The notes beneath the pieces were generated by a model, which saw only the letters and a program-made list of their open reading frames with translations, did not search any database and had not been told where the DNA came from. Below, piece by piece: positions 8,234 to 16,068 of a stretch of DNA of 64,000 nucleotides (positions are counted from its first letter, which is position 1; each line of letters starts with the position of its first letter). Source of the stretch: Flavisolibacter tropicus (GTDB lineage: Bacteria; Bacteroidota; Bacteroidia; Chitinophagales; Chitinophagaceae); NCBI RefSeq assembly GCF_001644645.1, contig NZ_CP011390.1, forward strand, positions 2,910,001 to 2,974,000, in the 5' to 3' direction. A program made the translations under genes and the position numbers.

Positions 8234-9228
8234 GCTTTCACTTTTTTACGATCGGGGAAAAAGATATCAGCTAATAAAAGCAGCAGCATGGGAGCCGCTA
8301 CCCACATGTACAAGGTATTATAATTGAGCAGCGAAGTGTCTATTACAGCTTTTTTATTGGCAGTAGCAAACTGGCTGGTAATAACCTTAGTTGCTGATGC
8401 AACATCCTGCAGGTGTACATAGGTGCCATTGCCAGTAGCGGCAATATCTTTCAAAATTGCTTCATTCAGTTTGGAGATCACAGGGCTACCGCCATCCATT
8501 TTTACCTTGCCAGTTTCGTCTGTGATAGTAGTACCGGTTGTAGATCCAATACCTACAGTATTAATGATCACCCCTTTTGAAGCCAGATCCTTAGCGGCGT
8601 TAACTGCCTGCTCATCAAAGGTTTCACCATCTGTTATAAGCACAAGAGCTTTGTAGCGGTCTTCTGAAGTGGCCAGGGCTATATCCGTTTTCTTTAACGC
8701 ATCGCTTATAGCGGTTCCCTGTGCTGTAATAGTAGAAGGACCGGCCGCATTAATGAGCATTTGTGCCGCACTGTAATCAGTAGTCAGTGGTGCCTGCACG
8801 TAAGCCTGCCCGGCAAAAATCACCAAGGCCACGCGGTTATCCGGCGTTTGCAATAACACCTGGCGGATCAGGTCTTTGGCCTTGGTCAACCGGTTGGGTT
8901 GAATATCAGAAGCCAACATACTGTTGCTCACATCCAATGCAAATACCACATCGATACCCTTGCGTACGGTAGGATCGCCTCCTTCGGGCTGACGGGGATT
9001 AGCCACGGCAATACAGCCTAAGGCAAAAGCCGTTGCCAGTAATACAAACTTGATAATCACTTTTGGCCGTGAATAGCTTTTTGTCAATTCTTTCACCAGG
9101 CGGGCATCACCAATCTTTTTAGCTGTCCGCTTTTTCCAAAGCAAATAGGCTACAAAAAGCAGTATAAATACCGGCACCAGTGCCAGTAACCAAAGGGCTT
9201 CGGGGTATTGAAACTGAATGTTGTTCAT
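8230..9228 (-). CDS. VWA-domain membrane protein, BatB-like
   Basis: A 332-residue inner-membrane protein. Transmembrane segments lie at ~12-31 and ~58-76, with another near the C-terminus (YMWVAAPMLLLLLADIFF). Between them is a von Willebrand factor A domain with an intact MIDAS: D99-x-S101-x-S103 (DVSNS), a Thr in the GTAI region and LITDGE. This is the topology of BatA/BatB proteins of the Bacteroides aerotolerance operon, usually encoded with a MoxR ATPase, a DUF58 protein, BatC, BatD and BatE. Here only the TPR partner follows, so this may be a split remnant or a separate two-gene unit. It is transcribed just downstream of the beta-lactamase gene, 37 nt away. Confidence 0.86.
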   Translation of the reverse strand: MNNIQFQYPEALWLLALVPVFILLFVAYLLWKKRTAKKIGDARLVKELTKSYSRPKVIIKFVLLATAFALGCIAVANPRQPEGGDPTVRKGIDVVFALDVSNSMLASDIQPNRLTKAKDLIRQVLLQTPDNRVALVIFAGQAYVQAPLTTDYSAAQMLINAAGPSTITAQGTAISDALKKTDIALATSEDRYKALVLITDGETFDEQAVNAAKDLASKGVIINTVGIGSTTGTTITDETGKVKMDGGSPVISKLNEAILKDIAATGNGTYVHLQDVASATKVITSQFATANKKAVIDTSLLNYNTLYMWVAAPMLLLLLADIFFPDRKKVKA

Positions 9229-9265
9229 GAACGTGTACAGCCATTAGCAAAAGTGATGCTAGTTT

Positions 9266-10072
9266 TTAGCGTTTCCCTTGCATAAACTCCAGCTGCTGCA
9301 ATATACCTTTTAATATTTTCAGTCGAACAACGGGAATATCCGCTTTTTTATCCGGTGTTTCTACGTTCAAAACGAAAAAGTAGGGGTGCTTATTTTCTTC
9401 AATCCAACCTACCATCCAAGCCAGGCTGTTTCCGTTTTCCTTAAAACCCCAGCCAGTTTTGTAGCTTAATTTATAGTTCGGATTATCTTCAAACAACATG
9501 GCGCGTTTTACGATATCCTGGTTGATCTTATGAAATGGTAATTGGTTGAAGTATAAACGCTTTACCAATCCTAGTTGCTCATCGGGGCGAATCTTTAATG
9601 AATTATCCAACCAGAAAGTATCAATGCGGCTGATCTTCTTGTTTCCATAAGCCAACGTATCTAACCACTGTTGCATGGTATCTTTACCTAATCGTCTAGC
9701 TAGTTCCTGGTACCAAGCCGGGCAAGAAATGCGGAATGCATCATACATGCTCATATCGCGGTTACACTCTGAGCGACCGCGGTCGATACCATCCCATTTA
9801 ATAATCATACTATCGTTTACAATCTTCCCAGTTTGTAAGCCAATCAGCGAGTTAACGATCTTAAACGTTGAAGCCGGCAGATAAGCACTATCTCTGTAAC
9901 GCTCCAGGTTATACACCGTAAACTTGCCGGTTCCATTATCGAAAAGTGCGAACGTACCTTCTACATTGTTTTCTTTAAAGTATTTGCCCAGGCTGGCATC
10001 TTCATTTACATTATTAGGAGAACAGCTGTAAACAAAGGCCAGCATACCGATACCAATTAACCAATTCTTCAT
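9266..10072 (-). CDS. Class D (OXA-like) beta-lactamase, lipoprotein form
   Basis: A 268-residue serine beta-lactamase of class D. The N-terminus is a lipoprotein signal with lipobox VYSC, so the enzyme should be anchored in the envelope. The active-site motifs are S68-T-F-K71 (nucleophile and the lysine carboxylated in OXA enzymes), Y142-G-N144, K205-T-G207, and WMVGW. The usual S-x-V motif appears as S116-C-P118. In an ungapped comparison with the known OXA-10 motif, proline takes the place of the valine that shields the carboxylated lysine. That may change activity. Length and motif spacing otherwise fit active OXA enzymes. It may be an intrinsic chromosomal gene, as no mobile element flanks it. 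Confidence 0.9.
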   Translation of the reverse strand: MKNWLIGIGMLAFVYSCSPNNVNEDASLGKYFKENNVEGTFALFDNGTGKFTVYNLERYRDSAYLPASTFKIVNSLIGLQTGKIVNDSMIIKWDGIDRGRSECNRDMSMYDAFRISCPAWYQELARRLGKDTMQQWLDTLAYGNKKISRIDTFWLDNSLKIRPDEQLGLVKRLYFNQLPFHKINQDIVKRAMLFEDNPNYKLSYKTGWGFKENGNSLAWMVGWIEENKHPYFFVLNVETPDKKADIPVVRLKILKGILQQLEFMQGKR

Positions 10073-10092
10073 ACGGGTTGACTTGTAGGCTG

Positions 10093-10100
10093 CAAAGGTA
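10093..10100 (-). promoter_or_regulatory. -7 element upstream of the class D beta-lactamase
   Basis: The minus strand reads TACCTTTG, an exact TAnnTTTG match, 21 nt before the beta-lactamase start codon. No -33 TTTG is visible at normal spacing. The leader would be very short. Confidence 0.4.
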
Positions 10101-10169
10101 TTGATAGAAGTGTATGCCCGTTTGGAATTTCAACAGCAAATCTTTTCTTTTACAGTCGATTCGTTTCCT

Positions 10170-11081
10170 ATGTCAAAAAACCTGTTGCCTTTTATTGCTT
10201 GCCTTTTACTATTAGCTAGTTGTAAAAAAGATCCTTCTGCAGACACCTCCTCTGCCAAGCTGATTTTTAAATTCCAGTTCGATAGCACACAAACCCGCCT
10301 TACCAATACGGGAGAAGTTGCGCCTCTTCCTGCCGGGAATGCAGGCCAAAGCCCCGTGTTTAATAAAATGAGTGCTCACTACGTAGAATTAACCCCTACC
10401 AAATGGACGGCCCTGGGTGCGGGTGCTGTGTTGTATAGAGCGACAGAAACAACTACAGGCGGCAACAATGCTATTGATTTTGAGAAATCGGCCATGGCGG
10501 GCAACAAAGAAGTTTTCTATAGTGTACCTCTAAAAGATATAGCGCCGGGCGAGTATGAATGGCTGCGCATATCGCTGGCTTACCAAAACTTTGATGTAAA
10601 ATATTATGTTGACACAGTCATTAATGGAGTTACTATTAAACAAATATTCCCTGCCACTGTAGCCGGGTTCATTGGGTTCAACAGCTATATTAAGAACCTG
10701 ACCATCAAGAATCAGACACTACCCATAAACGCCAATAAGAAACAAGGTTTCTGGGCCTTTGAGACTGAGCTTAGCGTAGCCGGCAACAAGTTTCCTTATG
10801 CCACTTCGGGCCAGTCGCCGGAAGGCAGCACCACGGTGGTCAATCCTTTATTTGCCACTTCTCCCATTCCACAAGGATCTTGTGTGGTTACGGCTTCACT
10901 TGGGACTAACAAACTAAAGATCTCTGGTACCGAAACTCACGACATAACCATTCTGGTATCGCTTTCTACCAATAAGAGCTTTGAGTGGAAAGAAGTAAAA
11001 GCTGACGGCTTGTGGGAACCAGGCAAAGGCGAGGGTGTAGTAGATATGGGTATTCGTGGCATGCTTACTACCATTCAGTAA
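10170..11081 (+). CDS. Lipoprotein of unknown function (secreted beta-rich domain)
   Basis: A 303-residue protein not recognised with certainty. I start it at the ATG at 10170, giving MSKNLLPF and a lipoprotein signal with lipobox LLASC at about C18; an upstream in-frame start would put 23 non-signal residues before it. The mature part has alternating beta-strand-like stretches and no catalytic motif that I can name. The pattern LIFKFQFDSTQ near the start, with a central pair of conserved-looking segments, is reminiscent of MbnP-like or other outer-membrane lipoproteins of Bacteroidota, but this is weak. It ends at the base before the stop of the convergent next gene, with no gap. Confidence 0.72.
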   Translation: MSKNLLPFIACLLLLASCKKDPSADTSSAKLIFKFQFDSTQTRLTNTGEVAPLPAGNAGQSPVFNKMSAHYVELTPTKWTALGAGAVLYRATETTTGGNNAIDFEKSAMAGNKEVFYSVPLKDIAPGEYEWLRISLAYQNFDVKYYVDTVINGVTIKQIFPATVAGFIGFNSYIKNLTIKNQTLPINANKKQGFWAFETELSVAGNKFPYATSGQSPEGSTTVVNPLFATSPIPQGSCVVTASLGTNKLKISGTETHDITILVSLSTNKSFEWKEVKADGLWEPGKGEGVVDMGIRGMLTTIQ

Positions 11082-11603
11082 TCAGGGAACGCGTTTTAGT
11101 ACACCGCGCTGAATACTTTTAATATTGTAGCTATCTACAAAGGGAGAACTGTCAGTACCATCTCCTGTGCGAGCCAGCGGTTTTACCGGTACGCTTGCAT
11201 ACTCAACATATAATTGCCCGTTTTCCAACCAATATGAATTAAAAATAGTAGACCCATTTACTGAAAACACGCCACTAAGTTTATTACCGATCCAGAATTG
11301 GTCAAGGAAAATACCATTGCGTTCATCTACCACCCAATGGCCTTTTGTCGTATCAACAGGCTTTAGTACATAGGGGCGATTGTCCGTATCCTTATCGCCA
11401 TAAATGATCTGCCATGTAAACTGCCCTATGGTATCAGTTGCTCGAATGCGCAACTGCATGGGAATTGTTTTGGATTCCGCCTTGCCTTGCTGATACCAAT
11501 TAATCTCTCCCTTCCAGTAACCAACAAAATCTGCGGGAAAGCGCTGTGCATGAGCATTATTTGAAAGAAGTAAAATGAGCAGGAAGCCGAATACGTTTTT
11601 CAT
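11082..11603 (-). CDS. Secreted protein of unknown function
   Basis: A 173-residue protein with a clear Sec signal peptide (MKNVFGFLLILLLSNNAHAQ). The body opens with FVGYWKGEINWYQQGK, an arrangement seen in lipocalin-like or other small beta-barrel periplasmic proteins that begin with an xGxWxG strand. I chose the ATG giving MKNVF rather than the GTG two codons earlier. The gene is convergent with the preceding lipoprotein, and their stop codons abut. No function is assigned. Confidence 0.7.
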   Translation of the reverse strand: MKNVFGFLLILLLSNNAHAQRFPADFVGYWKGEINWYQQGKAESKTIPMQLRIRATDTIGQFTWQIIYGDKDTDNRPYVLKPVDTTKGHWVVDERNGIFLDQFWIGNKLSGVFSVNGSTIFNSYWLENGQLYVEYASVPVKPLARTGDGTDSSPFVDSYNIKSIQRGVLKRVP

Positions 11604-11663
11604 TTCCACAAATAAAGCAAGATCGCTCCATTTGTTGTTAGCCTTCAGTTGCCGTTTATCACA

Positions 11664-11792
11664 TTACAAGTAAATGCCATTTGGCAAGCGTTTGTGTTTG
11701 CCGCCTTGGCAATCGCGCTTCATAGAAGCACAGGAACTCATACCAACAGTAAAAATGGCAAGACAGCCCAATAAAAGAAGTACCCTTTTCAT
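11664..11792 (-). CDS. Small lipoprotein (42 residues)
   Basis: Reading from the ATG at 11792 gives MKRVLLLLGCLAIFTVG, then the lipobox MSSC and a 24-residue mature tail containing DCQGGKHKR and ending in LPNGIYL. A longer in-frame start would add 20 residues and hide the signal, so the shorter form is preferred. Very short lipoproteins with a similar Cys-Gly-Lys-His tail are, as far as I recall, common in Chitinophagaceae annotations, but no function is known. The charged tail could bind a surface partner. It lies 60 nt upstream of the secreted-protein gene on the same strand and could share its transcript. Confidence 0.6.
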   Translation of the reverse strand: MKRVLLLLGCLAIFTVGMSSCASMKRDCQGGKHKRLPNGIYL

Positions 11793-11980
11793 ACGTACGT
11801 AACAAGTTTTAATAGTAAATAAATGCGGTAGTTTAAGGGTAATTGGATGCAATAGACTTCAGAAGGTAAACGGATTATGGGGTTCTTTATTGCAGCTGAG
11901 CAATAAGAATTGGTGCGAAACTAATGGCTGAAGAGGGACTTTGCAAGCAGCGTCCTTTCCTTTCAACGGAAAACAACACT

Positions 11981-12016
11981 AAAGAAAAGCGCCTCCAAAT
12001 GGAGGCGCTTTTCTTT
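11981..12016. terminator. Intrinsic terminator downstream of kbl
   Basis: A perfect 16-bp stem, AAAGAAAAGCGCCTCC with GGAGGCGCTTTTCTTT, around an AAAT loop, with T tracts on both strands. It lies ~100 nt beyond the kbl stop codon. The part before it (about 11853-11980) shows no gene. Confidence 0.85.
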
Positions 12017-12061
12017 ATTTAAACTATTTCTTCTTTAAATATTCAAGTCCTTGGTAACTTA

Positions 12062-12118
12062 TCGACTGCCACAACCGTGGACTGTCGACTGTCGCCTGAG
12101 GACTCACTCACCACTCTC
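12062..12118. repeat. Heptad-periodic intergenic repeat, GTCGACT/CACTCAC themes
   Basis: Six heptamers in register from 12077: GTGGACT, GTCGACT, GTCGCCT, GAGGACT, CACTCAC, CACTCTC. Two more units (TCGACTG, CCACAAC) precede them with a single-base slip. The array runs up to the stop codon of kbl. The sequence drifts from a GTCGACT theme to a CACTCAC theme without losing register. Confidence 0.65.
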
Positions 12119-13305
12119 TACTTAATTACGCCCAGCTCCTTACCAATCTTGGTAAAGGCAGTGATCGCTTTATCCAGGTGATGTTGGTCATGACCAGCGC
12201 TTATCTGTACACGTATACGCGCCTGACCTTTTGGCACCACTGGGAAGAAGAATCCAATCACATAGATATTTTCTTCCAGCAGCTTAGCCGCAAAGTTGGC
12301 CGCCAGTACCGCATCGTACAACATGATGGGAACAATTGGATGTTCGCCCGGCTTGATATCAAAACCAGCCTCTGTCATTTTAGTACGGAAGTACTTTGTA
12401 TTATTCTCCAGCTTATCGCGCAGCTCCGTTGTTTCGCTCAGCATATCCAACACCGCGATGGAAGCACCTGTGATTGATGGAGCCAGTGTATTAGAGAATA
12501 AATACGGACGGCTTTTTTGACGCAGCATATCGATGATCTCTTTACGACCAGATGTAAAACCACCCGAAGCACCGCCTAGTGCCTTACCTAAGGTACCAGT
12601 AATGATGTCAATACGACCCATTACGCCTTTATGCTCGTGTGTACCTCTACCGGTTTTACCCATAAAGCCAGAGGCATGGCTTTCATCTACCATTACAATA
12701 GCATCGTATTTATCGGCCAGATCGCAGATCACGTCTAGTTGGGCAATCGTACCATCCATGCTAAAAACGCCATCAGTAACGATTACACGGCTACGGGCAC
12801 CTGCAGCTTCTTTCAGCTTTGCTTCCAAGTCTTCCATATTGTTGTGCTCATAGCGGTAGCGTTGGGCCTTACACAAACGCACACCATCAATAATAGAAGC
12901 GTGGTTCAGGGCATCAGAGATAATAGCATCCTGCTCGTTGAACAAAGGCTCAAACACACCCCCATTGGCGTCAAACGCTGCTACATATAAAATGGTATCT
13001 TCTGTACCTAAGAAAGTGGCCAGCTTTTGCTCCAGTTCTTTATGAATATCTTGAGTACCGCAGATAAAGCGTACAGAGCTCATCCCATATCCATGGCTAT
13101 CCAGGTATTTATGTGCTCCCGCTAACGTTTTAGGATGAGAGGATAAACCTAAATAGTTGTTGGCGCAAAAGTTCAATACAGTTTTCCCATTAACGGTAAT
13201 CTCAGCTCCCTGCGGAGAGGTAATGATCCGCTCCTGTTTATACAAACCCGCGCTTTTGATCTCTTCAACTTCCTGGCGGATCCGGTCTACAAATTTTTGA
13301 TTCAT
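12118..13305 (-). CDS. kbl: Glycine C-acetyltransferase (2-amino-3-ketobutyrate CoA ligase)
   Basis: A 395-residue PLP enzyme of the alpha-oxoamine synthase family, cleaving 2-amino-3-ketobutyrate with CoA to glycine and acetyl-CoA in threonine degradation. The sequence follows Kbl closely along its whole length: [13 protein letters not shown] near residue 45, [33 protein letters not shown], and the PLP lysine K241 in [13 protein letters not shown]. The SRPYLFSN and GQARIRVQ blocks also match Kbl better than serine palmitoyltransferase or BioF, the main alternatives in Bacteroidota. Threonine dehydrogenase (tdh) is not adjacent. The gene has its own promoter-like -7 site and a terminator, so it is probably monocistronic. 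Confidence 0.95.
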   Translation of the reverse strand: MNQKFVDRIRQEVEEIKSAGLYKQERIITSPQGAEITVNGKTVLNFCANNYLGLSSHPKTLAGAHKYLDSHGYGMSSVRFICGTQDIHKELEQKLATFLGTEDTILYVAAFDANGGVFEPLFNEQDAIISDALNHASIIDGVRLCKAQRYRYEHNNMEDLEAKLKEAAGARSRVIVTDGVFSMDGTIAQLDVICDLADKYDAIVMVDESHASGFMGKTGRGTHEHKGVMGRIDIITGTLGKALGGASGGFTSGRKEIIDMLRQKSRPYLFSNTLAPSITGASIAVLDMLSETTELRDKLENNTKYFRTKMTEAGFDIKPGEHPIVPIMLYDAVLAANFAAKLLEENIYVIGFFFPVVPKGQARIRVQISAGHDQHHLDKAITAFTKIGKELGVIK

Positions 13306-13323
13306 ATAACTGCTTTAGTGGCG

Positions 13324-13331
13324 CAAAGATA
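13324..13331 (-). promoter_or_regulatory. -7 element of the kbl promoter
   Basis: The minus strand reads TATCTTTG, an exact TAnnTTTG match, 18 nt before the kbl start codon. A TTTA sits 17 nt upstream as a possible imperfect -33 element. Confidence 0.45.
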
Positions 13332-13651
13332 AGGGTGGCGCACAGAGCTAAAGAGGGATTTCAAGATTTTAGGTGGCAGGCTTCTGGTTACAACCTTCCG
13401 TTCTCAACCAGACTTCTATTCTTCATGTCGCTCGCTGCCAGGCGTAATTCGTTTCAGCATCTGCTTTCCCCTTCAGGAGTTTATTGTGTAGCTTTATGAT
13501 TCTTCACTTTGGATTGATTCTTAGGTAATTACATTACGTTTTTTCTACATGATTTATGGATGCTGGTTGGGGCAGTATAGGAGGATGGTAGGAGGAGTAG
13601 TGAATGTGGAAGGCAGGTAGAGGGCTTTTTCTGTGCAGTTGGTACGGACTT

Positions 13652-13720
13652 ACCTACAGAAGAGGTACAGAAGAGGTACAGACTAGGTACAGGAGAGGTA
13701 CAAGAGACCTACAGACTAGG
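13652..13720. repeat. Degenerate 11-bp tandem repeat with GGTAC core
   Basis: Six units of exactly 11 nt follow one another: ACCTACAGAAG, AGGTACAGAAG, AGGTACAGACT, AGGTACAGGAG, AGGTACAAGAG, ACCTACAGACT. The unit is about one turn of B-DNA, so the GGTAC cores would lie on one face of the helix. It lies in an 870-nt gene-free region (13306-14178) that also holds the three arrays listed next. A related 11-bp array occurs at 61652. Confidence 0.7.
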
Positions 13721-13748
13721 GAGGGGCAGCGTGGCAGAAGCCGGGATC

Positions 13749-13806
13749 GTGAATGGTCAATGGTGAGTGGTGAATAGAGTGAAACGTCAAACGTGAGACG
13801 TGAAAG
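13749..13806. repeat. Heptad-periodic repeat, paired GTGAATG and GTGAAAC blocks
   Basis: Four heptamers GTGAATG, GTCAATG, GTGAGTG, GTGAATA, then a 2-nt spacer, then GTGAAAC, GTCAAAC, GTGAGAC, GTGAAAG. The two blocks show the same order of variation in the first five bases (GTGAA, GTCAA, GTGAG, GTGAA) but differ in the last two. That looks like a copied 28-bp phrase with systematic replacement. Confidence 0.72.
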
Positions 13807-13839
13807 GGATCCCTACAGTACGGGAATCACTCACGTTCC

Positions 13840-13874
13840 AATCCTGATAATATTATAATAAATCCTGATAATAT
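13840..13874. repeat. 14-bp direct repeat at 21-nt spacing
   Basis: AATCCTGATAATAT occurs at 13840 and again at 13861, exactly three heptads apart. It sits between the two heptad arrays of this gene-free region. Confidence 0.5.
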
Positions 13875-13973
13875 GTGGTCACTTAGTGAGGAGTTGCAGA
13901 GGACATCCTCCTCCTTTACAACTCCTACCGTCCTTCCATACTACTTCATTAAACCTTCACTCTTAAGGCTCTA

Positions 13974-14057
13974 ACAACTCACCACTCACCATTGACTCAA
14001 TGACTTGCTGACTTCTTCCTACTGTGGACCGTGGTCTGTCGACTATGGACCACTACT
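13974..14057. repeat. Heptad-periodic repeat, 12 units in register
   Basis: Twelve consecutive 7-nt units from ACAACTC, ACCACTC, ACCATTG, ACTCAAT, through GACTTGC, TGACTTC, TTCCTAC to TGTGGAC, CGTGGTC, TGTCGAC, TATGGAC, CACTACT. The theme changes midway while the 7-nt phase holds. A possible weak promoter (-7-like TACCTTCG at 14150) follows before the next gene. Confidence 0.65.
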
Positions 14058-14178
14058 CATCTGTTAGTCACATATTATATTATTATACAATTCATCCATC
14101 TTTTTCGCAATTCACACTTTTTTTAGAATACCTGTAACATAGACCTATCTACCTTCGTCTAACCATTAAACAAACCAC

Positions 14179-14397
14179 ATGAGGAAGGCATTACCAAACC
14201 GATTACCGCTGTTGCTGCTTGTCAGCTTGGGTCTGCTGTCCGCCACCCTCTTCATCTCATCAAGACCTAGTGATACTAACTGCATCAATACTGTTAAGTG
14301 CACAAAAAAGATTGAAAAACAAACGATTAAGGATGGAGGAGAGCTTTTATGGGAGTCTCTTAGCCGCCAGTTTGTTGCTTCAATCGGGCCACAATAA
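14179..14397 (+). CDS. Small exported or membrane protein of unknown function
   Basis: A 72-residue ORF with a strong N-terminal hydrophobic segment (LPLLLLVSLGLLSATLFI, residues ~9-26). A short soluble part follows with two cysteines (DTNCINTVKC) and a C-terminus DGGELLWESLSRQFVASI. Short proteins with a GGELxWExLSxxF tail seem familiar from Chitinophagaceae genomes, which favours a real gene, but I cannot name the family. A -7-like TACCTTCG lies 22 nt upstream. It precedes the sigma-factor operon by 77 nt and may be part of it or independent. Confidence 0.55.
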   Translation: MRKALPNRLPLLLLVSLGLLSATLFISSRPSDTNCINTVKCTKKIEKQTIKDGGELLWESLSRQFVASIGPQ

Positions 14398-14474
14398 AAA
14401 AAGTTTTTATTTATTGTAACATCTTAGTGCTTCAGACGTATTAGAGTATAGATAGGCACACACCACACTGTTTT

Positions 14475-14960
14475 ATGACCGAGAAAGAATATAATGAATG
14501 TGTTACAACGCACGCCGACCATGTGTACCGGTTCATTTTAAAGAACCTGCGCCACGAGGAGGATGCGCGTGACATTGTACAAACGGCTTTTGAAAAATTA
14601 TGGCGAAATAGAGCGGAAGTAGAAAGGGAAAAAAGCAAGTCTTACTTATTTACTATTGCGTACAACAGCATGATTGACCACCTGCGGAAGGTAAAACGTA
14701 TTTACCTGAAGGAGGAGTTTACCGACGAAACCCGTGTGGTGAACAAACCCATGCACAACGCCAAAGCGGTACTGGAAGAAGCCCTTGGTAGACTTAGCGA
14801 GACCCAGCGTTCGCTGGTGATGCTAAAAGACTATGAGGGTTACAGTTATGAGGAGATTGGACAAATTACCGGATTAAACAGCAGCCAGGTAAAAGTATAT
14901 TTACACCGTGCCCGTCTGCAATTAAAAGAATACTTAGTTAAAGTAGAAAATGTCATCTAA
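14475..14960 (+). CDS. ECF-type RNA polymerase sigma factor
   Basis: A 161-residue sigma-70 family protein with only regions 2 and 4, the ECF layout. Region 2 spans residues ~10-75 with the DARDIVQTAFEKLW core helix and ...IAYNSMIDHLRK. Region 4 spans ~98-150 with LVMLKDYEGYSYEEIGQITG and the recognition helix SSQVKVYLHRARLQL. It directs polymerase to a small regulon after an envelope signal. Its last 11 nt overlap the start of the next gene, which encodes a membrane protein with anti-sigma features. The two, with the outer-membrane barrel gene after them, form one operon, so self-activation is likely. No promoter match was found for the autoregulated site. Confidence 0.92.
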   Translation: MTEKEYNECVTTHADHVYRFILKNLRHEEDARDIVQTAFEKLWRNRAEVEREKSKSYLFTIAYNSMIDHLRKVKRIYLKEEFTDETRVVNKPMHNAKAVLEEALGRLSETQRSLVMLKDYEGYSYEEIGQITGLNSSQVKVYLHRARLQLKEYLVKVENVI

Positions 14961-16047
14961 CGAATTACATATAAGCCGTGCAAACTACGAAGCATACTTT
15001 TTAATGTATGTTGATGGTGAGTTAACCCCTGCACAATGTGATGCGGTAGAAGCTTTTGCCGCCCTTCATCCCGATTTGCAGGAAGAACTGGATCTGCTGC
15101 TGACCACTCGTCTGGATGCAGAAACCATTTCTTTTGACAAGAGCTCTTTGATGGCCGACAGCATGAAGCAGAATGTAATTGACGAATCGCTGCTGCTATA
15201 TATCGATAATGAACTGAAGGGGGAGGAAAAGAAAAAAATGGAAGAACAGTTAGCTGCTGATGCTAACTACCAATACCAACATAACCTGCTATTACAAACG
15301 AAATTGCCGGCCGAAGAAATCAGCTATCCTAATAAGGCTGAGTTGTACCGGAAGTCAGAAGGCAAAGTGCGCCCCATTATTTGGTACCGCGCTGCTGCGG
15401 CTGCTTTTGTATTGATGGCATCTGGTTATATTTGGTATATGAACCAAAATGCGGTTCCTAATGGCGGTTCTTTTGCCCAAGAGCATGGTAAGCAAACTAC
15501 ACCTGCCACTCCATATACGAACAATACAAACCTTGCTAAAGTGCCAGCCACTACACAAGGTACGGAAGCTCCTACTGAAAAAGATCATATTACTAATACT
15601 GTGGAAAGCGTAAAAGCTACAGATAATACTATTGCATCCATAGCGCAAGTTACTCCAAGAACATCTACACAGACAGCTGCTGATAACCGTACAAGTGTAA
15701 CCGTTAGCGACAATACAGCAAACACTACCGTTAACGATGTGGCTGTAGTAACTCAACCTGTTTCGACCATTGCAAAGAATACAGATGCTGCTATCCAACA
15801 ACAAAATATTAACACTGACGCTGTAACAACCACACAGCCTACTGCGTACAATAAGTATACAAAAGAGGTTACTGGTGATGAATCCGGACTTCAGACAGTA
15901 GCTCTAGAAACAGAAAACAATAAGCGCGGCTCTGTAAAAGGTTTCTTACGCAAAGCCTCCCGCTTTATTGAGCGCCGCACAGGAGTAGCCACCACCAACC
16001 AAAATGATGAATTACTGATTGGTGCGGTAGCGATCAAATTAAAATAA
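14950..16047 (+). CDS. Membrane-anchored anti-sigma factor with two N-terminal repeats
   Basis: A 365-residue protein. The cytoplasmic N-terminus carries two similar ~45-residue helical units: NYEAYFLMYVDGELT...LHPDLQEELDLL at ~8-45, and DESLLLYIDNELKGEEKKKMEEQLAADANYQ at ~75-110. Both follow the xxYxDxEL pattern of anti-sigma (ASD/zinc-finger-like) domains but lack the HxxxCxxC zinc motif. One transmembrane helix lies at ~148-164 (AAAAAFVLMASGYIWYM). The rest is a long Thr/Ala/Asn-rich low-complexity periplasmic region. It overlaps the sigma gene by 11 nt, as expected for a co-translated partner. The doubled recognition unit could be a duplicated sigma-binding site. Confidence 0.8.
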   Translation: MSSNELHISRANYEAYFLMYVDGELTPAQCDAVEAFAALHPDLQEELDLLLTTRLDAETISFDKSSLMADSMKQNVIDESLLLYIDNELKGEEKKKMEEQLAADANYQYQHNLLLQTKLPAEEISYPNKAELYRKSEGKVRPIIWYRAAAAAFVLMASGYIWYMNQNAVPNGGSFAQEHGKQTTPATPYTNNTNLAKVPATTQGTEAPTEKDHITNTVESVKATDNTIASIAQVTPRTSTQTAADNRTSVTVSDNTANTTVNDVAVVTQPVSTIAKNTDAAIQQQNINTDAVTTTQPTAYNKYTKEVTGDESGLQTVALETENNKRGSVKGFLRKASRFIERRTGVATTNQNDELLIGAVAIKLK

Positions 16048-16068
16048 CTACTTTCAAACTTTTTACAG

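Noticed and set aside
13652..14057. Possible CRISPR array
   Set aside because: Units are 7 or 11 nt, degenerate and directly adjacent; there are no constant 25-40-nt repeats with unique spacers, and no cas genes.
14026..14100. tRNA or structured RNA
   Set aside because: No cloverleaf or T-arm GGTTCGA motif; the sequence is a heptad array.
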